The position numbers and the translations under genes were made by a program. Source: Candidatus Cloacimonadota bacterium (GTDB lineage: Bacteria; Cloacimonadota; Cloacimonadia; Cloacimonadales; TCS61). From it: a stretch of 13,102 bases of DNA. Numbering within the stretch: position 1 is the first letter of the stretch; every line of letters begins with the position of its first letter. The notes below the pieces were generated by a model. It was not told the DNA's origin and searched no databases. It saw nothing but the letters and a program-made list of their open reading frames with translations. The DNA lies in NCBI GenBank assembly GCA_029932755.1, contig JAOZPK010000062.1:1-13102 (forward strand), in the 5' to 3' direction. Positions 1-6,374 of this stretch are shown piece after piece.

Positions 1-18
1 TAATTAAAAGAGTTAAAG

Positions 19-327
19 ATGAGATGTTCTTATGTTTATATTTTAAGTGATGTGAATAATCGAATTTTATACACTGGTGTAATTTCGAATCTTCTGAAGA
101 GAGTTTGGGAACATAAAAATCATATTGTTGATGGTTTTACTAAAAGGTATAATGTTACAAAACTTGTTTATTATGAAGAAGGTGAAAATATCAATAGTGC
201 AATTTCCCGAGAAAAACAAATTAAAGGAAAACTGAGAAAGAAGAAAATTGTACTAATTGAGAAAAGTAATCCTGAATGGCGTGATTTATATTTGGATTTA
301 GTTAATGAAAAACCAATGTCACTTTGA
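19..327 (+). CDS. GIY-YIG domain protein (YhbQ/UPF0213-like)
   Basis: A 102-residue protein consisting of one GIY-YIG nuclease-like domain. The first half of the signature is YVYIL (Y5, Y7) and the second is LYTG (17-20). They are followed by the family's conserved Arg (R28) in a KRVWEHK helix, H32, and the Glu-bearing REKQIK segment (E65) before a Lys-rich helix. The length matches the stand-alone YhbQ/UPF0213 type, whose physiological role is poorly defined; DNA cleavage or repair is inferred from the fold. There is no extra DNA-binding domain and no intron or phage context, so a homing endonuclease is unlikely. The start lies close to the window edge, with a weak purine-rich AAGAG upstream. 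It converges on the minus-strand EEP gene. Family call is secure; function is not. Confidence 0.88.
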   Translation: MRCSYVYILSDVNNRILYTGVISNLLKRVWEHKNHIVDGFTKRYNVTKLVYYEEGENINSAISREKQIKGKLRKKKIVLIEKSNPEWRDLYLDLVNEKPMSL

Positions 328-407
328 TTTCCAAAATTTTTTGGGATTGTAATGTCATTTAATGATGAGTCATATTAAAGAACATTAAAAAATTATCAAA
401 TTTTTTA

Positions 408-461
408 CACTCCAGATTCTTCGAGGGAAAATCAAGTAGTTTTCCTCAGAAAGACGGAGTG
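408..461. repeat. imperfect hairpin between convergent genes
   Basis: An interrupted inverted repeat. cactcc (408-413) pairs with ggagtg (456-461), ttct (417-420) with agaa (448-451), and ggaaaa (426-431) with ttttcc (440-445), around an 8-base loop. It sits 6 bases beyond the stop of the minus-strand EEP gene and 80 bases beyond the GIY-YIG stop. There is no clean U-run on either strand, so it is not a textbook intrinsic terminator. It may be an intergenic repeat or an RNA 3'-end structure. Confidence 0.5.
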
Positions 462-467
462 CGATTA

Positions 468-1385
468 TCATTCTGAAGATTGTGTAAATCTTAACTTAAC
501 CACAACCGGTCGGTGATCTGTGATGTATTTATATCGCGAGTCTTCTCCACCTTCCGTAAATTTATCAATTGTAATCACTTTTGCAAAAGAACCTGAATTT
601 TCAAATTCATCATAGAGCTCATTGGAGATAAGAATGTGATCGATATGTCCGCGATATTTCCAATATGGATAACTCCAATTAGCTGTGCTGTCTGCTGCTA
701 TGAGCCAATCTGCAAAATAGTAATTCTGTTTATCATCCAAAAACACATTAAAAGAATTTTCCTCTGGCGCATCGGTAAGTTGATCGTTCAGATCACCCAT
801 TAATATTACATTCTCTTGTGGTAAAAATTCATCAATATATTCATCCAGCAATTTGCAAGCTTCTTTTCTGCGCACAATATTCTTCTCGCCCGGCATTGCT
901 TTTAAGTGATTATTTATGATAAACAATTTTTGGTCATAGTAGGAAAATTCCAGTATTAGAGGTTTCCGTGGAAATGGTTTATGATATATTTCATCATCGG
1001 GATAGATCTGGTAAATGCTATCCACATTTATTATACTCGATTTATAAAGATATGCCAGGTTCATTTCCCATTCATTTGTATTTGCTCTGAATCCATTCCA
1101 TTTATCTTCAGGATTTTGAGTTTGTAAATTATTTAACAGTACCACGAAAGCAGAGTCACTCTCGATCTCCTGCAATCCAATAATATCGGCGTCTATTGCC
1201 GAAATTATTCCCGCTGCATAATCGACTGTAAATTCACTTTTGGGAAAATGCTCAATATTCCAGGTCATTACCTCTAAGGTTTGTTCTTCTCCAATTGTTA
1301 ATTTATCGTAATCAATTTTAGGAAGTTCCTCTGCCCAAAGGATGACAGTTAATAAAATAAACAAAACAATAATAATTTTTTTCAT
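468..1385 (-). CDS. exported endonuclease/exonuclease/phosphatase (EEP) family protein
   Basis: A 305-residue EEP-superfamily (DNase I-like) protein with a complete metal-dependent catalytic set: TWNIEHFP (N43), LQEIE (E73), NNHLKA (N159, H160), MGDLND (D198, N200), HIDHI (D249, H250) and TDHRPV (D290, H291). Residues 1-18 form a Sec signal peptide (KK, then a hydrophobic run, then a probable cut after WA). It should therefore act in the periplasm or outside the cell, as a nuclease or phosphodiesterase whose substrate cannot be read from sequence. The start at 1385 is chosen because AGGAG lies 6 bases upstream; a longer reading from 1430 would add 15 residues encoded by an intergenic repeat. 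It is a paralogue of the next gene at 1520-2689 but lacks that protein's Fn3 domain. Confidence 0.88.
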   Translation of the reverse strand: MKKIIIVLFILLTVILWAEELPKIDYDKLTIGEEQTLEVMTWNIEHFPKSEFTVDYAAGIISAIDADIIGLQEIESDSAFVVLLNNLQTQNPEDKWNGFRANTNEWEMNLAYLYKSSIINVDSIYQIYPDDEIYHKPFPRKPLILEFSYYDQKLFIINNHLKAMPGEKNIVRRKEACKLLDEYIDEFLPQENVILMGDLNDQLTDAPEENSFNVFLDDKQNYYFADWLIAADSTANWSYPYWKYRGHIDHILISNELYDEFENSGSFAKVITIDKFTEGGEDSRYKYITDHRPVVVKLRFTQSSE

Positions 1386-1410
1386 AGTTTCTCCTAATTT
1401 AATAATTGCC

Positions 1411-1508
1411 GTCACACTGAGTAAGAGCAAATGCGACGTATCGAAGTGTACAATAATTATGCTCTCACTATCCTTCGATACACTGCTAAAGCAGCACTCA
1501 GGTTGACA
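1411..1508. repeat. dispersed palindromic intergenic repeat, copy 1
   Basis: A composite palindrome of about 98 bases between the two EEP genes. The outer arms gtcacactgagt (1411-1422) and actcaggttgac (1496-1507) are complementary at 10 of 12 positions. The inner arms gtatcgaag (1438-1446) and cttcgatac (1473-1481) are perfectly complementary. A mini-stem ctgct/agcag lies inside the right arm (1483-1494). The same architecture recurs at 3408-3506. It is non-coding and resembles a REP- or MITE-like element. Confidence 0.85.
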
Positions 1509-1519
1509 GATGCTAAATT

Positions 1520-2689
1520 CTAAAATGCAAGTTTTAAGCCAACCGGACGATGGTCTGAAACATTATTATCATATTCACTCCAACCGCCATCAAGCAATTC
1601 ATCAACTCTCAAAACTTGAATATCAGAATCTTCCAAACTGAACTCATCGAAAAGTTCATTTGTGATCAGAATATGATCGAGGTGACTGGGCCAACTCGGA
1701 TAAGACCAATAAACAGAAGGGCCTTCTGCAATTTCCATATCTGTGAAAACGTATTCTAAAGGTTCATTTATGAACGACCAGAAAACATTCGAATTTTCCG
1801 GTTCTGTAATGTCATCATTTAAATCACCCACTAATAATACTTCATTATTATACCAATTCTCTGAAATATATGTATCAAGTTTCTGGCAAGCATCCAGTCT
1901 ACGTGCCTCATCATCACTATCACTACCGGCTTTCAAGTGATTGTTTATTACTATTATATCATTTCCGTTAAATGATAGCTCCATCACAAGTGGACTACGT
2001 GGAAAAGCATACCAATCGTCTTGATAGATTTCATAAATATCATCAATCTGTAGTTGGTTGCTTTTATAAATATATGCCAGATTTATTGAATAATATGCTG
2101 ATGAAGCACGGTATCCATCCCAGGTGTTTTCGGGATCAACATTATTTAAAATTTCAATAATAGTATCAAATTTAAAATTATTCTCAATTTCCTGTAGGGC
2201 ATAAACATCAGCATTAACACCACGAATTATTTGTGTTACATAGTCTACTGTAGTACTAAAATCTTTAGGGAAATGTTCGATATTCCAGGTTACAACTTCC
2301 AAGGTTGGCTCCGACCCAAAATTCAAATTTAGAAATCCCTCTCTTACAAAAACACCTTCTTCTTCACTCCATTCCCCAGGACATTCAACGCAAACTGCTG
2401 CAACCATGTAATAGTAAGTTGTTCCAACAATTACATCAAGATCGGTATATTCAAAAATACCTGCTTCAATTGTATCTATAATTGTATAAACTTCACCTTC
2501 AGCTTTTCTTTGGATACGAAAACCATCTTCATCTCCATTCTCGTAATTCCAGCTAAGATTTACTTCCCGAAGATAATTACACTCGGCATTAAGGTTAGTA
2601 GGATTATCCGGATTTATAACCGGTTCTATGGTTTTTCCGCAGAATGTGAGCAATATTGCCAGTAGTATTATGATAATTATTTTTTTCAT
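1520..2689 (-). CDS. Fn3-EEP putative lipoprotein (nuclease/phosphodiesterase family)
   Basis: A 389-residue protein. Residues 1-16 are a hydrophobic export signal ending LLTFC, so C17 could be lipidated. Phe at -1 is atypical of a lipobox, so lipidation is uncertain. Residues ~27-115 look like one fibronectin type III domain (LSWNYENGDEDGFRIQR, then YTDLDV, then YYYMVAA). Residues ~128-389 are an EEP domain with all expected motifs: TWNIEHFP (N136), LQEIE (E168), NNHLKA (N250, H251), VGDLND (D289, N291), HLDHI (D338, H339) and SDHRPV (D379, H380). The ATG overlaps the gmhB stop (ATGA) and has no visible Shine-Dalgarno, indicating translational coupling to gmhB. The Fn3 domain probably displays the catalytic domain at the surface or binds polymer. 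The exact substrate is unknown. Confidence 0.88.
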   Translation of the reverse strand: MKKIIIIILLAILLTFCGKTIEPVINPDNPTNLNAECNYLREVNLSWNYENGDEDGFRIQRKAEGEVYTIIDTIEAGIFEYTDLDVIVGTTYYYMVAAVCVECPGEWSEEEGVFVREGFLNLNFGSEPTLEVVTWNIEHFPKDFSTTVDYVTQIIRGVNADVYALQEIENNFKFDTIIEILNNVDPENTWDGYRASSAYYSINLAYIYKSNQLQIDDIYEIYQDDWYAFPRSPLVMELSFNGNDIIVINNHLKAGSDSDDEARRLDACQKLDTYISENWYNNEVLLVGDLNDDITEPENSNVFWSFINEPLEYVFTDMEIAEGPSVYWSYPSWPSHLDHILITNELFDEFSLEDSDIQVLRVDELLDGGWSEYDNNVSDHRPVGLKLAF

Positions 2690-3264
2690 TTATTTTGTAA
2701 TTCCTCTATTAACTTCACTGCAACCAGTAGATCTTTCACTATAAAATCCGGTTTATATTCAGTTTCGTTTCTTTTTTGTAAAAATTCATTTTCACCACCA
2801 CCGGAACGAACAAATATTGTTCTCAATCCGGCGTTTTTTCCGAATCCGATATCAGAAAATCTATCTCCAATCATAAAGGATTCTTTAGTATTAAAATCAT
2901 AAAATTCTTTTGCTTTTTGGAACATTCCAATACCTGGTTTTCTATCCTTATGATAAATATTGAAAGGTTCTACAATTCCATTTTTATGACAAGGTGAATA
3001 GAAAATTTCATCCACTTTAGCATCTCCTTTTGCCAGATCATTCACCAATTTTGTATTGATCTTTTTCACATCTTCAATTTTGAAATAACCATAGGCAACT
3101 CCCGCCTGATTTGTTACTACAAAAACCAAAAATCCCATTTTATTCAGTTTAGAAATTGCTTCGGCGGCAAAGGGATAAAGATGCAGATCATCAGGTTTAT
3201 TAATATAACCATGTTCATCGGAATTTATTGTTCCGTCACGATCTAAAAAAACAGCTTTTTTCAT
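2686..3264 (-). CDS. gmhB: D-glycero-beta-D-manno-heptose 1,7-bisphosphate 7-phosphatase (HAD family)
   Basis: A 192-residue HAD-IIIA phosphatase of the GmhB/HisB-N type. It removes the 7-phosphate in ADP-heptose synthesis for LPS inner core. Visible motifs are FLDRDGT (nucleophile D8, acid/base D10), VVTNQAGV (T51, N52), RKPGIGM (K109) and GDRFSD (D134, D138). The start at 3264 is chosen because GGAGG lies 5 bases upstream and MKKAVFLDRDGT is the usual family N-terminus; the ATG at 3288 would add 8 residues. The zinc loop differs from the classical Cys/His/Cys/Cys form: C92 and H93 are present, but the distal CxC before RKP is replaced by H105 and D107. Proximity to lptD supports the LPS role over the histidinol-phosphatase alternative. 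It is coupled to the downstream Fn3-EEP gene by a 4-base overlap. Confidence 0.85.
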   Translation of the reverse strand: MKKAVFLDRDGTINSDEHGYINKPDDLHLYPFAAEAISKLNKMGFLVFVVTNQAGVAYGYFKIEDVKKINTKLVNDLAKGDAKVDEIFYSPCHKNGIVEPFNIYHKDRKPGIGMFQKAKEFYDFNTKESFMIGDRFSDIGFGKNAGLRTIFVRSGGGENEFLQKRNETEYKPDFIVKDLLVAVKLIEELQNK

Positions 3265-3294
3265 TTTCCTCCATGTTTTCGTAAACATTTAATG

Positions 3295-3319
3295 TTGGCT
3301 TTGCAAAGCAAAACGATAT
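3295..3319. repeat. 25-base dispersed repeat, copy 1
   Basis: This segment, centred on the 12-base palindrome gctttgcaaagc and followed by aaaacgatat, matches 10055-10079 at 24 of 25 bases in the same orientation. It lies in the 5' leader region of gmhB, 31 bases upstream of the chosen start. The flanks of the two copies diverge, so it is a short repeat and not part of a longer duplication. Confidence 0.75.
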
Positions 3320-3369
3320 ATTCTTCCTTTTCTGTTCCCCTTCGTAATGGGAATACAAGGGGTTTCATT

Positions 3370-3389
3370 CTCAAAGATGGAGCTTTGAG
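3370..3389. repeat. short perfect hairpin
   Basis: ctcaaag (3370-3376) and ctttgag (3383-3389) are perfect complements around the 6-base loop atggag. The right half, extended as ggagctttgagttac, occurs again at 3539-3553, on the far side of palindromic repeat copy 2. Confidence 0.6.
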
Positions 3390-3407
3390 TTACGCTGATA
3401 ATTAACT

Positions 3408-3506
3408 GTCACACTGAGTACGAGTGTAACGAGGTATCGAAGTGTAAAGAATAATTATTCTTTCAATATTCTTCGATACTTGGCTAAAGCCAAACTCAGG
3501 ATGGCA
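3408..3506. repeat. dispersed palindromic intergenic repeat, copy 2
   Basis: This has the same architecture and orientation as 1411-1508. It starts with the identical gtcacactgagt (3408-3419). The inner arms gtatcgaag (3434-3442) and cttcgatac (3471-3479) are identical to copy 1. The outer right arm starts actcagg (3494). The centre holds a perfect 18-base palindrome, aaagaataattattcttt (3446-3463). The right-arm mini-stem here is ttggct/agccaa (3480-3493) in place of ctgct/agcag, so both sides of the stem changed together. Confidence 0.85.
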
Positions 3507-3580
3507 AATCTTCCTACATATTCAACTTTATAATGAACGGAGCTTTGAGTTACAAGTTCTTCCTGCTTTTCTTATGCTTG

Positions 3581-3622
3581 CCAGCCTCTGGCTGGTTCCC
3601 TCTCTTGTGTTTAAAGAGAGGG
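3581..3622. repeat. two adjacent perfect hairpins
   Basis: ccagcc/ggctgg (3581-3586 with 3590-3595, loop tct) is followed 2 bases later by ccctctctt/aagagaggg (3598-3606 with 3614-3622, 7-base loop). Both stems are perfect. Together with the hairpin at 3650-3675 they form a consecutive array downstream of lptD. No protein-coding explanation is apparent. Confidence 0.75.
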
Positions 3623-3634
3623 GCACGCCTTCGT

Positions 3635-3675
3635 AAAAAAACGCCTTGTCGTTACACAGCTCAGGCTGTGTAACG
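3635..3675 (-). terminator. putative lptD terminator hairpin
   Basis: A perfect 11-bp stem, cgttacacagc (3650-3660) with gctgtgtaacg (3665-3675), and a 4-base loop, starting 12 bases past the lptD stop. In the lptD direction it is followed after 8 bases by a run of seven U (3635-3641). The gap between stem and U-run is longer than in a classical intrinsic terminator, so termination is plausible but not certain. Confidence 0.5.
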
Positions 3676-3687
3676 CACATGTTCTGC

Positions 3688-6162
3688 TTAACTATGATCA
3701 GAAGTTCTAAATTTAAGTGCATCGGGAAGTTTGATATTAAAGAGCTGGAATCTGTAATTCCAATAATCACCCTGTTTTGTATATTTAAATGTCATCTTCC
3801 AGCAATGCAGATCCCGAGTGATCGTAAAATTGTGCGATACTAATTCATCTGCTTCCAGATCTATATAATTATCGTAAGAAATTGCCCAATTCTTGGTAAT
3901 GCGTGCCGAGACTGACATCCGTAAATTGCTGGAATAATCATCAATTGCATATTGTGCTTTATTAAGTTTAAAAATATGCGATACTGTAAAAGCCCAATTT
4001 TTTGCTTCTCTATTTAATTCGTCAAGTTCTTCCAGAGTAGTTATGATTCGTTCTGTATCAGTATCAATTGAATCACTACTAAAGAAATCACCGGAGACAA
4101 AGTCATTTTTTGCAAGTGGAAAATAATCTACATAATTTGCATCACCGGAAAATTTTAGGGCAGAAGTTATATTGAAATTCCAATTTGTTACACCCAGTTT
4201 CCAATCCCTCGGATCCCAGCCACTAACACCCAGATCATAAGTAGCCTGTGAAAAGCTACCAGAATAATTTGTTGAAATATCAACTACTCCAAAACTGATC
4301 TTATTCGGTCTTAATTTAACTGAATGTGAGATATCGCTAAACCCGTTATCTTTTTCATAATCATAACTTATACCTGAAGTTATACTAAAGAAATCGTTGA
4401 TCTTACGTTCTTTAATCTTCTTTATTGCGGCTAGTTTAAGCTGCCATTTATTCCCCAGTGAAAAACTCACCTTTCTACTTTTCACGGCAGAACTAACTCC
4501 TATCCCGCCAAAACTGTAAAATCTATCGTTCTCAGAAAAATCGGGACGGTAAGTAAAACTTAATTTGGGAGTAATAATATGGCGGATCGCAGAAATATAA
4601 AAACCGGGTAATGCTCTCATTCCATAAAGATTGAATGATAAAGAAGAGTTGGAGTTGTAATCCATTCCACGCACAAATTTCACATTATTTTTATCTCTAT
4701 CAAACCAGGCTTCATTACCGGAAACAGATTGAGATAAATTCAGCCATCCTTTTAATTTATAAGAATAACTCAAACTTGCCATATGTTTCACGCCGGCATT
4801 ATGTTGATTTCCTGTAGCATAAGTTGTATCAGGTCCGAGTGTATCATCGTAAAGAATATCCCAGATTGTAGCTGTAGAATCGTTAATATCTCCTTCGTGA
4901 GTTGCCTTAACTCTGTATGAATAAGAAAAATTCTCCCACCAAACATCCTCGGGTATATCATCAATCTCATTAACAAAAATTTCGTAAACCGGTCTGGATG
5001 GCAGCGAGTAAGAAATACTGGGCAAAGTAATATCTTTCGTTTGGTTTTCCAGATCATCGATGTAATTTGCCGAGATGTATAAGGTGCTGTTAAAAAGCGG
5101 TTTTTTAAATGCCATTGAAGATGTGATCTTCTCTGCAAGACGCTCATCCAGATCTTCACTTCCTTCCCAAACCCTTTTACTGCTTATGAAGTTTAGATTC
5201 ATATCAAAAGTAGTTTTGTTACCAAAATCATGATGGTGTCTACTCTTTATATTCCATTCATATTGAGATATTTGAGGATTTTGTATATCTATTTTCTTTT
5301 GTAGAATTGCATTAAAGAAGCCATTATGTACATATCTTTGTTTATATTTGGAACGGAATCCCAGTTCCCAACCTGTTAGTTCATAATAGTCTAATGCTAG
5401 TGTAAAATCTGCATGATCTCTATAGGCAAAATAATAGGCAATATTTTCCAGATATTTTCCTTTTCTTTTATTCCAACCCGGGGATGGAACCAAAATGCCT
5501 GACTGTCTACCACGTTTTAAAGTAAAGGTTCCAAAAGGAAATCCAAAAACAGGAAAATGGTTTACGTAAAAAACAATCGGTTTTGCAACAAATTTGTCAT
5601 TCCGGTAAAATCGAAGCTCTTTAGATTTAATATAAAAATGTGGATGTAAAGCATCACAAGTTGTAAAAACTCCATCGTCTACATCGTATGTGTCATCATC
5701 AATTTTTCTTATCTCAGTTCCGTAATAATAGCCCTTATCAAATTTACTAGCTCCACTTGTAACCAAACCCCATTTGGTTTGAAGATCGTAACAAATATCT
5801 TTTCCCAGCATATTTTGAGATCCATCCTGCAGATATGATTTCCCCTTGGCAAAAGCCTGTTCCTTTTTCAGATTGATCATAATTGTATCTGCTTTTATTA
5901 TGGAAGAATGGTACGTAACAGAAGTATTTCCACTTAATTGAATGATCTCACTTTCTATGTTGTAATCAATGCTGTCTGCTACATAAATAAGTGAATCAGA
6001 TTGAAGACTAACTATAGCCTCTAATGAATCTGTAAACAAAGAATCAACCGTATGAGATTTTTCTTCCTCTACTGTTTCCTGTGTCCAGGAAAATACAGCA
6101 GCTACGATAAATATTGAAGCAAAGATTATTATTGCTTTTTCTTTATTAACAGATATTTTCAT
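3688..6162 (-). CDS. lptD: LPS-assembly outer-membrane protein LptD (OstA family)
   Basis: An 824-residue LptD-like protein, the outer-membrane beta-barrel that inserts LPS into the outer leaflet with LptE. Residues 1-26 form a signal peptide (MKISVNKEK, then a hydrophobic run). Residues ~55-140 are an OstA/LptA-like jellyroll (DSIDYNIESEIIQLSGN, KADTIMINL, AFAKG). The family hallmark DGVFTTCDALHPHFYI falls near 163-178 and is followed by VFGFPFGTF and GRQSGILVPSPGWNKRKG. The rest alternates in the way a large barrel does (for example SLSFNLYGMRA and NFNITSALKFSGDANY). Only three Cys are visible, so the two-disulfide arrangement of E. coli LptD is not conserved. Start choice: the frame is open to a TTG at 6213 and ATGs at 6210 and 6171, but 6162 gives a proper signal peptide. 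None has a Shine-Dalgarno. A candidate promoter overlaps the upstream alternatives. Confidence 0.87.
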   Translation of the reverse strand: MKISVNKEKAIIIFASIFIVAAVFSWTQETVEEEKSHTVDSLFTDSLEAIVSLQSDSLIYVADSIDYNIESEIIQLSGNTSVTYHSSIIKADTIMINLKKEQAFAKGKSYLQDGSQNMLGKDICYDLQTKWGLVTSGASKFDKGYYYGTEIRKIDDDTYDVDDGVFTTCDALHPHFYIKSKELRFYRNDKFVAKPIVFYVNHFPVFGFPFGTFTLKRGRQSGILVPSPGWNKRKGKYLENIAYYFAYRDHADFTLALDYYELTGWELGFRSKYKQRYVHNGFFNAILQKKIDIQNPQISQYEWNIKSRHHHDFGNKTTFDMNLNFISSKRVWEGSEDLDERLAEKITSSMAFKKPLFNSTLYISANYIDDLENQTKDITLPSISYSLPSRPVYEIFVNEIDDIPEDVWWENFSYSYRVKATHEGDINDSTATIWDILYDDTLGPDTTYATGNQHNAGVKHMASLSYSYKLKGWLNLSQSVSGNEAWFDRDKNNVKFVRGMDYNSNSSLSFNLYGMRALPGFYISAIRHIITPKLSFTYRPDFSENDRFYSFGGIGVSSAVKSRKVSFSLGNKWQLKLAAIKKIKERKINDFFSITSGISYDYEKDNGFSDISHSVKLRPNKISFGVVDISTNYSGSFSQATYDLGVSGWDPRDWKLGVTNWNFNITSALKFSGDANYVDYFPLAKNDFVSGDFFSSDSIDTDTERIITTLEELDELNREAKNWAFTVSHIFKLNKAQYAIDDYSSNLRMSVSARITKNWAISYDNYIDLEADELVSHNFTITRDLHCWKMTFKYTKQGDYWNYRFQLFNIKLPDALKFRTSDHS

Positions 6163-6169
6163 ATCTGGC

Positions 6170-6197
6170 ATTATTCTGGGTACAACAAATGTGTCAA
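6170..6197 (-). promoter_or_regulatory. candidate lptD promoter (possibly leaderless)
   Basis: On the minus strand TTGACA (6192-6197) and AATAAT (6170-6175) are separated by 16 bases. This is a near-consensus housekeeping promoter. Transcription would begin about 7 bases on, at or next to the ATG at 6162. That would make the lptD transcript leaderless, consistent with the lack of any Shine-Dalgarno there. Confidence 0.4.
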
Positions 6198-6256
6198 GTA
6201 TGGTGTGCATCAAGACATAATGGCTAGTTTCGGCAATACAAACCGTAACAAATATT

Positions 6257-6284
6257 TTGACACAATTGAAACAGAAAAATTTGT
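6257..6284 (+). promoter_or_regulatory. candidate promoter for the TauE/SafE-type gene
   Basis: TTGACA (6257-6262) is followed 17 bases later by TTTG within AAAAATTTGT (6275-6284). There is no good TATAAT, but the layout resembles the TTG...TAnnTTTG promoters of Bacteroidota. The same pairing occurs upstream of gcvPA. Call is tentative. Confidence 0.3.
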
Positions 6285-6374
6285 TTGCTGGCAGAGGTAA
6301 AAAATGGAAGATAAGAAAAACTTTGTTTTTAGTTATTCTTTTCAGTATTTAGAGAGGAAAGTAATAGGATTCAA

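Larger units (their letters stand above)
3265..3687. other. 423-base non-coding, repeat-rich gap between lptD and gmhB
   Basis: I see no credible gene here. The gap is filled with structured or repeated DNA: a 25-base repeat shared with 10055-10079 (3295-3319), a 7-bp hairpin (3370-3389), palindromic repeat copy 2 (3408-3506), a second occurrence of ggagctttgagttac (3379-3393 and 3539-3553), and three consecutive hairpins (3581-3595, 3598-3622, 3650-3675). An 80-codon open frame across 3528-3770 on the minus strand reads through these hairpins and the end of lptD and is not treated as a gene. Confidence 0.8.

Noticed and set aside
19..327. GIY-YIG protein as a homing endonuclease or mobile-element marker
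   Set aside because: It is a stand-alone YhbQ-size domain with no DNA-binding module, and no intron, transposase or phage gene is next to it.
1386..1430. N-terminal extension of the short EEP gene to an ATG at 1430
   Set aside because: The extra 15 residues come from the dispersed palindromic repeat and would bury the signal peptide. The ATG at 1385 has a good AGGAG site.
1411..3506. Palindromic repeats as a CRISPR array or composite transposon ends flanking the EEP/gmhB genes
   Set aside because: Only two copies, about 2 kb apart, with genes between them; no spacers, no cas genes and no transposase. Both copies are in the same orientation and each is itself a full palindrome.
3528..3770. 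80-codon minus-strand open frame across the repeat block
   Set aside because: It overlaps the end of lptD in another frame, passes through three perfect hairpins and has no ribosome binding site or recognisable fold. Best read as structured repeat DNA.
4788..5159. 123-codon open frame inside lptD on the same strand
   Set aside because: Alternative-frame shadow of the convincing LptD reading; its residue composition is unlike a folded protein.
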